A stretch of DNA of 37,423 nt from Clostridia bacterium (GTDB lineage: Bacteria; Bacillota; Clostridia; TANB77; CAG-465). The notes beneath the pieces were generated by a model, which saw only the letters and a list, made by a program, of their open reading frames with translations, was not told the DNA's origin and did not search any database. This document shows, one piece after another, positions 6,899 to 15,275 of the stretch (positions are counted from its first letter, which is position 1; every line of letters starts with the position of its first letter). The position numbers were made by a program, and so were the translations under genes. The DNA lies in assembly GCA_028686615.1 (NCBI GenBank), contig JAQUBQ010000004.1:1-37423 (forward strand), given 5' to 3'.

Positions 6899-8959
6899 TT
6901 ACATACCCCTCATCTGAGTAAAGTATGTTGACATTTGCATTATACTTACAAGCATAAGTGGACCTACAAAGTATCCTGCTATAAGTATAATCATAGGTGT
7001 AAAGCCAATTGCTTTACCCATTGAAACTTTTTTTTGTACTAATCTTTCGTTTCCTTCTTTACGTTTTTCATAGTAGAATGTTCTTTCTGTTTCAAGTTCA
7101 TCAAAAGCTTCTCTTATAGGTATTCTTTCAACAGATGAAATTAATCCTTCTACTATTCTTTTAAAATCTTTGTTTGGAATTCTATCTTTTAATTCTTCCA
7201 ATGCTTCTGTAGCTCCTGCTTCATAGTTATTAAGTGCTGTTGCTATTGCATCTTTAAAAGCATATGAGTATCTTTCAAGCCATTCTAACATTGTTTGAAC
7301 ATCTATTCTTTCTATATACATAAGCATGAGTATAATGGATTGGAATTGCATTATTTCATTTTCTTTTTCCATTTCACGCATTTTGTTACGCATGAATAAT
7401 AATAAGTTAGGCATAAAGTAGACTATAAATCCTACAAACAATGCTATTAATAGTTCCCAGAATTTTAGATAGATTCCCTGCACTGATTGAACCTTATTAT
7501 ATATTCTTTCTATCTGTTCATCACTAATGGTATTTCCTTTTGCTTCTATATCAGTTTTTATTTGTTCTTTTGTAATCTTACTGTCGCCCCTATACATATT
7601 AACATACTCTGCATCCTCTTCTGCCATCATTTTTGCAGCTTGTTCATCTGCCTCAGATAACTTTCCTAGTTTTAAAAACTCCTCACTTATCTGGTTAAAG
7701 ACTCCATTAAAATCTATATAATGCATATTTAAAATTAATATTAATGTTGCAACAAAAGCAACTACTGCTGCTGTTACTTTATTAACATATAGCCACTCGA
7801 GCGTTAAAAAAGCATTTGTGTTTTTTATCATCTCGGTCTGTTTTTTTCTTTTAGTTGTATATTCTGCTGGTATTAAACCATCGACAATTCTTCTAACAAT
7901 TGGGATTTGATATGCCCTTTCTTGCCATTTTTTTGTAACAATACGGTCAAACTTTATCTGTTCCGAATCTTCTCTTATAAGTCTTAATAAATAATAGCAT
8001 ATAAATATTGAAACAAGTATAAGTGATTTTATTATAAATCCAAAGCTACTACTATAAAAGTTTATAAGTGCCGAGAAATTGCTTTCTGCCCAATTCTGAA
8101 TTATGTTTGTAAATAATATTGGTGCAACTGCTATAGCTGTTAAGCTTCTAAACATATAGTTTATTTTATCTCTTTTAAGTACTTCTAAATAAACATCATT
8201 TACTATATTGTTTAAGTTTTTAAGGTATACAGATGTTCCATCTACTTTTCTATCTCCAAGTTCCATTGTAAGATAAGAAACTCCAGCAAATAATTTCAAA
8301 AATCTGTTTGGCGCTGTATCATAATATCTTTCTAGCTGTACTTCTGGATCTTCTGATGTTATTGCTTCTTTAATTCTCCTTACTTGTGGCATTATTTCCT
8401 TGTCTTCTAACTCGTCTATAGCATCATTAAAAGCTTCTTCTATCATCCCATGTTCGTGGAATGAGTGCCTTATTTCAGTAAAAACTTCAGGGAGTTGTCT
8501 AAGTATTTTATCTGCTACGCCTCCAACTCTGAAATTTATCATCATTTCATTTACTATTACAACTGCAATAATTGTAATCAATTGCATATATAAATCGTTA
8601 GTTACATTCAAGAAAATAAACAATCCTGCAAATACAAATATTACAGAAGAAAGCATTATATTTCCTGTTTTTCTTCTAATTTCATATTCCGTATAGTCAT
8701 TTACCATTTCTAGTTTAAGTCTTGTCCTTCTTGCATAATATTTAAGTACTGGTGTAGACACACTTATTATATAAAATGCTTGATATATTCTATCTGTTAT
8801 ATCTGATATAGATGTTTTTTTGCCTACAACCATTTGATCCTTTTGGAAAAGTGCACTGTTCTTTTTATATTTATTCTTTACTGATTGAAAATATATGAAT
8901 AAACCTATTATTCCAAGTAAAGAAAATGCAACTAGTCCTAGGGCAATATATACAATCAT
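6899..8959 (-). CDS. TadB-TadC-like fused inner-membrane platform protein
   Basis: This 686-aa protein looks like two T2SSF (GspF/PilC-type) platform domains in one chain. Each half has a cytoplasmic helical domain followed by paired membrane helices. Helices are near residues 2-24, 100-140, 265-290 and 305-328 in the first half, and about 390-412, 505-530 and 650-680 in the second. ILRQLPEVFTEIRHSFHEHG (first half) and IMQFQSIILMLMYIERIDVQ with LEELKDRIPNKDFKRIVEGL (second half) resemble the T2SSF core helices. In ordinary Tad loci TadB and TadC are separate proteins of about 300 aa each. An acidic segment at about 440-500 separates the halves. It lies 4 nt after the ATPase gene, so the two are co-translated and probably form the motor-platform pair. 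Confidence 0.7.
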   Translation of the reverse strand: MIVYIALGLVAFSLLGIIGLFIYFQSVKNKYKKNSALFQKDQMVVGKKTSISDITDRIYQAFYIISVSTPVLKYYARRTRLKLEMVNDYTEYEIRRKTGNIMLSSVIFVFAGLFIFLNVTNDLYMQLITIIAVVIVNEMMINFRVGGVADKILRQLPEVFTEIRHSFHEHGMIEEAFNDAIDELEDKEIMPQVRRIKEAITSEDPEVQLERYYDTAPNRFLKLFAGVSYLTMELGDRKVDGTSVYLKNLNNIVNDVYLEVLKRDKINYMFRSLTAIAVAPILFTNIIQNWAESNFSALINFYSSSFGFIIKSLILVSIFICYYLLRLIREDSEQIKFDRIVTKKWQERAYQIPIVRRIVDGLIPAEYTTKRKKQTEMIKNTNAFLTLEWLYVNKVTAAVVAFVATLILILNMHYIDFNGVFNQISEEFLKLGKLSEADEQAAKMMAEEDAEYVNMYRGDSKITKEQIKTDIEAKGNTISDEQIERIYNKVQSVQGIYLKFWELLIALFVGFIVYFMPNLLLFMRNKMREMEKENEIMQFQSIILMLMYIERIDVQTMLEWLERYSYAFKDAIATALNNYEAGATEALEELKDRIPNKDFKRIVEGLISSVERIPIREAFDELETERTFYYEKRKEGNERLVQKKVSMGKAIGFTPMIILIAGYFVGPLMLVSIMQMSTYFTQMRGM

Positions 8960-8963
8960 TCTA

Positions 8964-10856
8964 TCACCCCCATACTCTATCTATGAAGTCATCAAACTCT
9001 CTCATATCTTGAGGTGACATGTTTTCTCTCATTGCTTTTATATTTTCTTCACTAATCGGATGTGCCATATAGTATTTATTATCTCTAAACTCTACTATAT
9101 TATGATGTTCGTAGTTAGCTGTTTGCGTCATATGTCTAAAATATTCTGTAGCATTATCCATAAAGCTATCCCATTTACCATCCATTGTTTTAGCATTTCT
9201 ATAATTATCGTTATAATTATATGTTACTTCCTTAGGTACACACTCTGTGATTCTTTCTATAAACCTTGAACCGTCAACTCCCTTTTTCAAATGAACGTTG
9301 AAGTTTATTACATTTACAACTTGAACTTCTGCAACATTTTCATCATTAAACATTCCTATTTTTAGTAGTGAGTTTCTAAGTGATGTAATAAGATTTGGGA
9401 ATGTTTTAGCATGGTGAGTAAATAATGTGAACTTAGATGCAACCTGTGCCATTTGAATCATCCATGCAGCAACTGGATCAGTTGCAACCTCTCCTAGGAT
9501 ATTAACACCACCATCAGTTTTCTTCTGAACGTCAAGACCCATTTGTCCTGTTATTGTTTCTGTTTCCCTAAGAGAAAGAATGTTGTTGTATGGATATATC
9601 TTTCTTAAATGTAACTCAAAGGCTGTTTCCTGTACCCTTATTGTTATTGTTGGATATATATATTTCATTATAGCCATTAACAATGTTGTCTTACCACAAC
9701 CTTGCTCTCCAGTAACGGCAGTTACTCTTGCCCCTCTAATTAAGAATTTAAGCATTTCTATAACCGGTTCCTTACCTTCATGTATTAATAATTGTTCTGT
9801 ATTTAGTAAAGTTGGTGGAGCAAACTTTCTTACGAAAAATGCCCATGACTCTGAAAAGTTAGGTCTAAGAACAACTACACGTGAGCCATCCTTCATTTCA
9901 TTGATTTTAAATCCAACAGATTCAGAAAGTTGTCCAGGGTTATTATATTTATATATATTTTGACATACCCTCTTAAGTTCTGCTTCTGAGCCAAAACTTA
10001 GAAATGACAAATACATTGCTTTACCTTTATAGAACACCCATACACTATCGTAAGACATTGGTATGTTTATTTTACCTGTTTCATCTAGGTATTCTTCCAT
10101 ATCTCCTACTTGGTCTAAGAAGCTTGGTGGAATACCTGATACTCCTCCAGAAACACCATCTACGTTCTGATCTCTTATTTCATCTATTACACTATAACCT
10201 TTATAGCCTTGATATATTCTTTGAACCACTATTTCTAGCTTATCATCGAAATTCAATGAAAAGTTAGTAGATTGTTCCTCAAATATCTCATTAATTTCTC
10301 TTTCAGTTATAACATATGATGGAACATTCGGATCATACTCAAATTTTGGTTCATCTAGTTGATACTCTGTAACTATTTGGGAAAAAGCATTTGTTTTATA
10401 TTCCTTTTTATACTGATATAATAATATTTCAAACTTGTCTTGTGCTGTTAATCTGCTTGGATTATCAAAGTTAATAGCATAATTTATATTTATATTATTA
10501 ACTTTATAATTATTTGACAAAAGGTCAAACATTAAAGTTTTAACATATTTTTTGTCACTTGAATCTGCAAAACCTGCACCTTTCAAAGCTTTTTTAAGTT
10601 CATATTTTGTGTTTTTTCTTCTTTCAAATTCATCTTCGGAAAGAGCTAGGTCATAAAGATTCATTCTGGTTATTTCATCGAATTGATTTTTGATATAATC
10701 CATCATCCCTTTTAAGCTATATGCTAATCTTTCACGCTCCACTTCACTAATTTCTGCCGACCTTTTTCCACCCCTAGTAAGTGAATATATACCAAATGCT
10801 ACAAGTGCAATAATAAGTATGATGAGTAATAGATTAATTATATACATCATTGACAC
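8964..10856 (-). CDS. TadA/CpaF-like secretion ATPase with N-terminal membrane anchor
   Basis: This 630-aa protein is a secretion-superfamily (GspE/VirB11/CpaF) ATPase that would power subunit assembly. Walker A is GEQGCGKTT (residues 383-391). The Walker B-like segment is GGVNILGEVA (449-458). The His-box region is FTLFTHHAKT (476-485). An N-terminal helix (MYIINLLLIILIIALVAFGI, about 4-23) is unusual, since TadA/CpaF proteins are normally soluble. About 350 residues precede the ATPase core, longer than in typical TadA. The ATG at 10856 follows a GGAGGAA site. The gene lies between the ParA-like gene (23 nt away) and the platform gene (4 nt away). Confidence 0.85.
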   Translation of the reverse strand: MSMMYIINLLLIILIIALVAFGIYSLTRGGKRSAEISEVERERLAYSLKGMMDYIKNQFDEITRMNLYDLALSEDEFERRKNTKYELKKALKGAGFADSSDKKYVKTLMFDLLSNNYKVNNININYAINFDNPSRLTAQDKFEILLYQYKKEYKTNAFSQIVTEYQLDEPKFEYDPNVPSYVITEREINEIFEEQSTNFSLNFDDKLEIVVQRIYQGYKGYSVIDEIRDQNVDGVSGGVSGIPPSFLDQVGDMEEYLDETGKINIPMSYDSVWVFYKGKAMYLSFLSFGSEAELKRVCQNIYKYNNPGQLSESVGFKINEMKDGSRVVVLRPNFSESWAFFVRKFAPPTLLNTEQLLIHEGKEPVIEMLKFLIRGARVTAVTGEQGCGKTTLLMAIMKYIYPTITIRVQETAFELHLRKIYPYNNILSLRETETITGQMGLDVQKKTDGGVNILGEVATDPVAAWMIQMAQVASKFTLFTHHAKTFPNLITSLRNSLLKIGMFNDENVAEVQVVNVINFNVHLKKGVDGSRFIERITECVPKEVTYNYNDNYRNAKTMDGKWDSFMDNATEYFRHMTQTANYEHHNIVEFRDNKYYMAHPISEENIKAMRENMSPQDMREFDDFIDRVWG

Positions 10857-10879
10857 AGCTACAGTTCCTCCTTCCAGAT

Positions 10880-11695
10880 TTATATCTCTTTAACTTTTGT
10901 TACTTCTATTATTTTTTTAATTATTTTTCTAACTTCAGATATGAAATATCCATTATAATCTTTTTTATCTGCTTTAATATTTTTATAAAAGAAATCTATT
11001 GCTAGACCATCATTACAAGCGTCTGTAAAAATATAATTATGTGGTATTGCAAACAATGGATATTTAACTTTATATTTACCTTTTATGTTGAATAAATTAT
11101 ATTTTGATTTGTTTTCATAATCTCCAATTATTATTATTTTATTTTTTCCTTTTATTATTTCATTTTTTTCAATTTCATCAAAAAATTCTTCTAGTCTAAC
11201 AACTTCCTGATTAATTGTACAAATAATTAAATCCGCATCTTCTAATACTTCTCTAATATATTCATTTTCTGTTCCCTTTGGAAGATCTATAATTGCAAAG
11301 TCATATGCTTCTCCTGCTTTTCTAACAACTGCTGGAAAAGTTTCTTTTAAAGCATTAAATTGATCTCTTGTTTTTACATTCGTTCCATACATAATATCAA
11401 GTTTTTGTTTAAGAATTGGTTTTGCATAATTCCTAACACTTTCTGGTAATAACTTGTTACTTTCTGATAGACGCGAAAGTGCAGTCATTCCGATATTTGA
11501 ATTTTCGAATATATTCATTGCTTTTAATTGATCATAATCGGTAAATGAACTTTCAATTTTCCTACTTTTCCAATGAGCATGTAATAAAATACTATTCACG
11601 TCTTCTTCTATACCCATTAATGTACTTACGGCTATTGCAGCATGCGTGTTTCCTGTAGTTCTTGTAAGTGGGCTCCAAAATACAATTTTAGACAT
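10880..11695 (-). CDS. TadZ/CpaE-like MinD/ParA-family protein with deviant P-loop
   Basis: This 271-aa protein has the order of a MinD/ParA fold: a beta-strand and glycine-poor loop at the start (IVFWSPLTRTTGNTHAAIAV), then YDFAIIDLPKGTENEY (Walker B-like, about 131-146) and LEDADLIICTINQEVVRLEEF (the strand and helix after it, with ADLIICTINQ). The usual KGGxGKT is replaced by a TRTTGNT sequence, so ATP binding may be weak or lost. Atypical ATPases of this kind (TadZ/CpaE) place Tad machines at the cell pole. Its start overlaps the stop of the preceding gene by one base (TAATG), so the two are translationally coupled. A polar-localisation role is known for the family and inferred here. Confidence 0.6.
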   Translation of the reverse strand: MSKIVFWSPLTRTTGNTHAAIAVSTLMGIEEDVNSILLHAHWKSRKIESSFTDYDQLKAMNIFENSNIGMTALSRLSESNKLLPESVRNYAKPILKQKLDIMYGTNVKTRDQFNALKETFPAVVRKAGEAYDFAIIDLPKGTENEYIREVLEDADLIICTINQEVVRLEEFFDEIEKNEIIKGKNKIIIIGDYENKSKYNLFNIKGKYKVKYPLFAIPHNYIFTDACNDGLAIDFFYKNIKADKKDYNGYFISEVRKIIKKIIEVTKVKEI

Positions 11696-12426
11696 TATCT
11701 TCCCCTCCTACTACTCTGTTTTATTTCTTTTCTAAGTTCTGATGATGTAACATCTTTTAAAATGTCTGCTCCCATTTCCGCTATTAGTGTTACAAACTGT
11801 TTCGTATGTCTCATAATATCAATTATTCCACTTTGTTGTGCTTCTATATCTGCTATTCTATCCTGATCATCATATGTAAGTACAAAGCTATTTTCATTCC
11901 ATTCTATTGCAAAATTCATTAATTTATTTTCATAATATTCTTGACTAGTTCTTGTTGTATAATGTCTGAACAATACCTTAGTAAGTTCTAATTTTTTATC
12001 TATTGGCTTATATATCATTAATGTTTTTAAAAGTTCTATGTTTCTTGCTATTGATATATTAGAATACTCTACAAAGAAGTACATTTTATTAATGCCTCTG
12101 GCTCTCATGTTTTCAAACGCTTCTGAGTTATCTATGTCTATTAATATGTAATCATATAACCCTATGTTAAGTTCTCTTTTACATATATAGTTTTCTATAT
12201 CATGCATACTATTAAATCCAACAGCAAAATCAATTGAATCATATTGCGTAACATATCCTTCATTTTTATCATTTTCGTTTAGTGATGGAATAGTATATTT
12301 TAATCTTTTTTCTAACGTTCCATCTACAACTAAAACTGATTTATTCATATAATTAATTGCTTTTGCTAGATTGATTATATAATCTGTTTTATTAACATAG
12401 CCTGCTAATGCTATTACTTCTTGCAT
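11695..12426 (-). CDS. ParA/TadZ-like protein lacking a P-loop
   Basis: This 243-aa protein resembles a MinD/ParA domain that has lost its nucleotide-binding loop. It starts VIALAGYVNKTDYIINLAKA, where GYVNKTDY stands in place of GGxGKTT, then KSVLVVDGT (strand 2) and YDYILIDIDNSEAF (Walker B-like). Its C-terminal part is helical and basic (SSELRKEIKQSSRRGR). It ends in a TAATG overlap with the second ParA-like gene, so the two products are probably made in equal amounts and may form a pair. It lies 18 nt after the CpaB-like gene. Placement in the TadZ group rests on fold pattern and context. Confidence 0.45.
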   Translation of the reverse strand: MQEVIALAGYVNKTDYIINLAKAINYMNKSVLVVDGTLEKRLKYTIPSLNENDKNEGYVTQYDSIDFAVGFNSMHDIENYICKRELNIGLYDYILIDIDNSEAFENMRARGINKMYFFVEYSNISIARNIELLKTLMIYKPIDKKLELTKVLFRHYTTRTSQEYYENKLMNFAIEWNENSFVLTYDDQDRIADIEAQQSGIIDIMRHTKQFVTLIAEMGADILKDVTSSELRKEIKQSSRRGR

Positions 12427-12444
12427 CGTACCCTCTCCCTATTT

Positions 12445-13650
12445 TTATCGATTTTGTGCATTTAAAATTCCACTTCTTAATCCTTGTTGTACTGTTATTT
12501 GTTCTTGTAATCCTGTAACTGCCTCTTCAAACTTATCTCCTGATGTATTTTCAAATTGAGAAAGCTTTTCTTCTAGCTGTCTTCTTAAATTTGCACTTAA
12601 TTTTTCTTTTGCTTGATCTGTAATATGTTTGTTTGCTATCATATGATCTCTTACTATATCACTTGGTTGATAAGTTACCCTTATTTTGTTATATGCTTCT
12701 ATATAATATCTATATTCTATTGCATATTTCAGTATAAGGTCTGATAATTTAGTTGAGAAGTCTATATATTCTTTTGTTTCTTCTCTTTTAACTTTATTAT
12801 CTTTAACATCGTCTACATTTGTTGTATTAACATCTTCATCTGTAATATCTCTTGTGATTGTAACTTCTGAATTATCTTTTTGAATATCTTCAAGCCTTGA
12901 TTTTTCAACTGTAGTTGGTGGTGGTAATACTTCAGTTCCTCTTGCTACTTCTGCCTCTATTCTTTTTGCAAGATCTATCCTCGCTTGATCTGCTGCTTTT
13001 TCATCTAACTTAATTTGAGTTGCAGTATCTACATACTGTACTCCATATAAAACTGCTCCATCTGTTATATACGTATCAACTGTCGCACTGTTTAATAAAT
13101 ATAATTCTTCCTCATCTAGATGTAACCATATAGTTGTTCCCGATATCTTTTGAACTTTTACTTGAGCTAAAACTAAATATTCTAATCCACTAGCTAGTTT
13201 TAGTTTTATATCCATTACATCTCCTTCCATTAAATTAGTTGGAAGAGCCACTGTACTTACTTCTTGTATTCTTTCATCTACAGTAACTATTTCATGGCTA
13301 AACATATCTGATGTTATAGGCATATTAGCTGGAATGTTATATTTTGCAACCTGTCCAACTACTGCTCCTGATCCACCTATTGTTATTCCTCCACTTGGAA
13401 TAACTTTAATATGTACTCTTTGAGTTGATATCATATCTGCTTTTATTGTTTCCCCTTGAATAACATCACGGTTCAAAACTGCAAGTTCTGTTGTGTTTTC
13501 ACTTAAAAACTTCTTGTTTGTTCCCTCTTGATATGACTTAACAGTTCGGATAGAAAAAAATGCTGTTAAAGCTATTCCTATAACTCCTACTCCTAAACCA
13601 ATCGCTATTCCATATACTAATCTTTTTTTAATTTGACTCATACCTATCAT
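12445..13650 (-). CDS. CpaB/RcpC-like SAF-domain pilus assembly protein
   Basis: This 401-aa protein has a membrane helix at about 10-34 and then a SAF-type domain: ELAVLNRDVIQGETIKADMI, IPANMPITSDMF and the following beta-rich region to about residue 210. This is the order in CpaB/RcpC, periplasmic or wall-zone components of Tad pili. The C-terminal 190 residues are highly charged, with coiled-coil character and a PPP hinge (EVLPPPTTVEK), longer than in many homologues. The first ATG (13648-13650) has GGAGG at 9-nt spacing, better than the second ATG four codons in. It is the first gene after the promoter at 13681-13709, so it probably opens the Tad-like operon. Confidence 0.7.
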   Translation of the reverse strand: MIGMSQIKKRLVYGIAIGLGVGVIGIALTAFFSIRTVKSYQEGTNKKFLSENTTELAVLNRDVIQGETIKADMISTQRVHIKVIPSGGITIGGSGAVVGQVAKYNIPANMPITSDMFSHEIVTVDERIQEVSTVALPTNLMEGDVMDIKLKLASGLEYLVLAQVKVQKISGTTIWLHLDEEELYLLNSATVDTYITDGAVLYGVQYVDTATQIKLDEKAADQARIDLAKRIEAEVARGTEVLPPPTTVEKSRLEDIQKDNSEVTITRDITDEDVNTTNVDDVKDNKVKREETKEYIDFSTKLSDLILKYAIEYRYYIEAYNKIRVTYQPSDIVRDHMIANKHITDQAKEKLSANLRRQLEEKLSQFENTSGDKFEEAVTGLQEQITVQQGLRSGILNAQNR

Positions 13651-13680
13651 ACGTACTAACCTCCACTATAACTCTATTAA

Positions 13681-13709
13681 ATGATATCCTATTCTAATTT
13701 TATTTTCAA
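13681..13709 (-). promoter_or_regulatory. Sigma-A type promoter of the Tad-like operon
   Basis: On the minus strand, TTGAAA (13704-13709) and TATCAT (13681-13686) are 17 bases apart. Transcription would start about 25 nt before the ribosome binding site and ATG of the CpaB-like gene. It lies between the dacF terminator and that gene, which makes it the natural start of the operon. Confidence 0.65.
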
Positions 13710-13752
13710 TGTATTGTATGCATTTTAGCCCCCTTTCTATAAAAATGTAAAA

Positions 13753-13783
13753 AAGATGTAATATTTGTGTAATATTACATCTT
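13753..13783 (-). terminator. Intrinsic terminator at the end of the germination/dacF operon
   Basis: A perfect 13-bp stem (AAGATGTAATATT and AATATTACATCTT) with a five-base loop is followed on the minus strand by TTTTTT. It stands about 100 nt after the dacF stop and ahead of the Tad promoter, so it insulates the two operons. Confidence 0.85.
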
Positions 13784-13881
13784 AGGCCATATTCCTCTAG
13801 AGACTCTGCTTTGTGGGATTTTCTTTTTCCCAATTTATTACAATTTGTAATTTAGTTTATGATATAAAACTGTTAATTTTG

Positions 13882-15177
13882 TTAAAAAACATCTATAGAT
13901 AATCCATATATCTTAAAACTATATTTTATATAATCTAAAACACCTGATTTATTTATTTTATCTTTTATTATCAAATTAGTTTTTCCAATCAAATTTCCTT
14001 CTTGATCTTTGTATTTTACCTCTCCAACTTTACTACCTGCTTTTATTGGAGCTGTTATTTTTTTATTTATATCAACCTCTTTTTGTGTTTCAACTTTTTT
14101 ACCTTTTTCTTTTAATAGAGATATATCACTTTCCGTTACAATTTTTACCTTATTCCCTAAATATTTATTTATCATTAATTCATCAATTACTATTCCTTTT
14201 TCTAACAAACCCTCTACATCAAAATTGGTAAATCCAAAGTTTAACAGTTGTTTTGTTTCTTCGTTCCTTATCTCTGAAGTAGGAGCTCCCGTTATAACTG
14301 TTATTAGTGACATTTCATTTTTGGTAGCAGTAGCTGATAAATTATATAAAGCTTTTGAGGTGAAGCCTGTTTTTAAACCGGTTGCTCCTTCATAATATCT
14401 AATTAACTTATTAGTATTTGAAAGTCCAAAAGTTCCCCCTCTTATAGAATCCATCCAAATGGTTGTGTATTTTATTATATCTGGATGATTTGAAATTAGT
14501 TCTCTAGACATTACTGCTATATCTCTAGCCGTTGTATAGTGGTTTTCATCATCTATTCCATGTGAATTTACAAAGTTTGTGCCTGTCATACCAAGTTCTA
14601 CTGCCTTATCATTCATCATTTTAACAAAGTTAGTTTCAGAACCAGCTATCATCTCAGCCATTGCAACACAAACATCATTTGCACTAACAATGCATATGCA
14701 TTTTAATGCTTCATCTACAGTAATTTCTTCTCCCTCTTTAAACCATATTTGTGATCCACCCATAGATGCTGCATTTGCACTGCAAGTTACTTTGTCTTCA
14801 TATGATATCTTCAAGCTATCAATTGCTTCCATTATTAACAAAAGTGTCATCACTTTTGTAACACTTGCTGGGTAACATTTTTCATAAGCATTGTTCTCAT
14901 ATATTATTCTACCCGTCGAAGCTTCCATTAAAATTTGTGATTTTGATTTAAAATTAAACTCAACATTTGTTGCAACTGGCTTACTATCTGGTTTAATTTT
15001 TGTCTTTTCGTTTTTTGAATTTACTTCTAGATTATCTACGATTGTAAATGCTGGCTTAACCTTAAGTTCACTTTTAGTTGAAATCTCCTTACTTGTGCTT
15101 ACTGCATATATAGGAATAAAGAATATATTTAACAACATAATTATTAACATACATATTATAAATTTATTTTTTTGCAT
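13882..15177 (-). CDS. dacF: D-alanyl-D-alanine carboxypeptidase (DacF-type, peptidase S11)
   Basis: This penicillin-binding protein removes the terminal D-Ala from peptidoglycan stem peptides. Sporulating bacteria use such enzymes to adjust spore cortex cross-linking. The active-site motifs are SVTK (residues 105-108), SAN (165-167) and KTG (269-271). A signal peptide covers about residues 1-25 (FIICMLIIMLLNIFFIPIYA), and the C-terminal beta domain extends to the end. I start it at ATG 15175-15177: the longer frame uses a GTG that overlaps the AAGGAG ribosome binding site. The gene is last in the ytfI-ytfJ-gerA operon, where dacF is also found near ytfJ in other clostridia. A hairpin at 15187-15221 covers its ribosome binding site. 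The product is 431 aa, within the family range. Confidence 0.85.
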   Translation of the reverse strand: MQKNKFIICMLIIMLLNIFFIPIYAVSTSKEISTKSELKVKPAFTIVDNLEVNSKNEKTKIKPDSKPVATNVEFNFKSKSQILMEASTGRIIYENNAYEKCYPASVTKVMTLLLIMEAIDSLKISYEDKVTCSANAASMGGSQIWFKEGEEITVDEALKCICIVSANDVCVAMAEMIAGSETNFVKMMNDKAVELGMTGTNFVNSHGIDDENHYTTARDIAVMSRELISNHPDIIKYTTIWMDSIRGGTFGLSNTNKLIRYYEGATGLKTGFTSKALYNLSATATKNEMSLITVITGAPTSEIRNEETKQLLNFGFTNFDVEGLLEKGIVIDELMINKYLGNKVKIVTESDISLLKEKGKKVETQKEVDINKKITAPIKAGSKVGEVKYKDQEGNLIGKTNLIIKDKINKSGVLDYIKYSFKIYGLSIDVF

Positions 15178-15186
15178 ATAGAAAAT

Positions 15187-15221
15187 CACTCCTTATACTT
15201 CTAATAAAAGTATATGGAGTG
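15187..15221 (-). promoter_or_regulatory. Hairpin covering the dacF ribosome binding site
   Basis: On the minus strand CACTCC-A-TATACTT pairs with AAGTATA-A-GGAGTG: 13 pairs, one A-A mismatch and a seven-base loop. The second arm contains the AAGGAG ribosome binding site of dacF, so the fold would block ribosome entry on a long read-through transcript. No good T run follows (ATTTTCT), so a plain terminator after gerAB is less likely but cannot be excluded. Confidence 0.55.
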
Positions 15222-15275
15222 GTTTTGTTTTTATGAACACTGATTGAATCTTTTATATAAAACCTTTGTATAATT

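Noticed and set aside
13784-13835. Segment between dacF and the Tad promoter with GGGA/TCCC, CTCTAGAG and GGCC motifs that looked like a c-di-GMP riboswitch
   Set aside because: Only short pieces resemble the GEMM consensus, the 3' half of that fold is absent, and the segment lies upstream of both the dacF terminator and the Tad promoter, so it would not be in the Tad leader.
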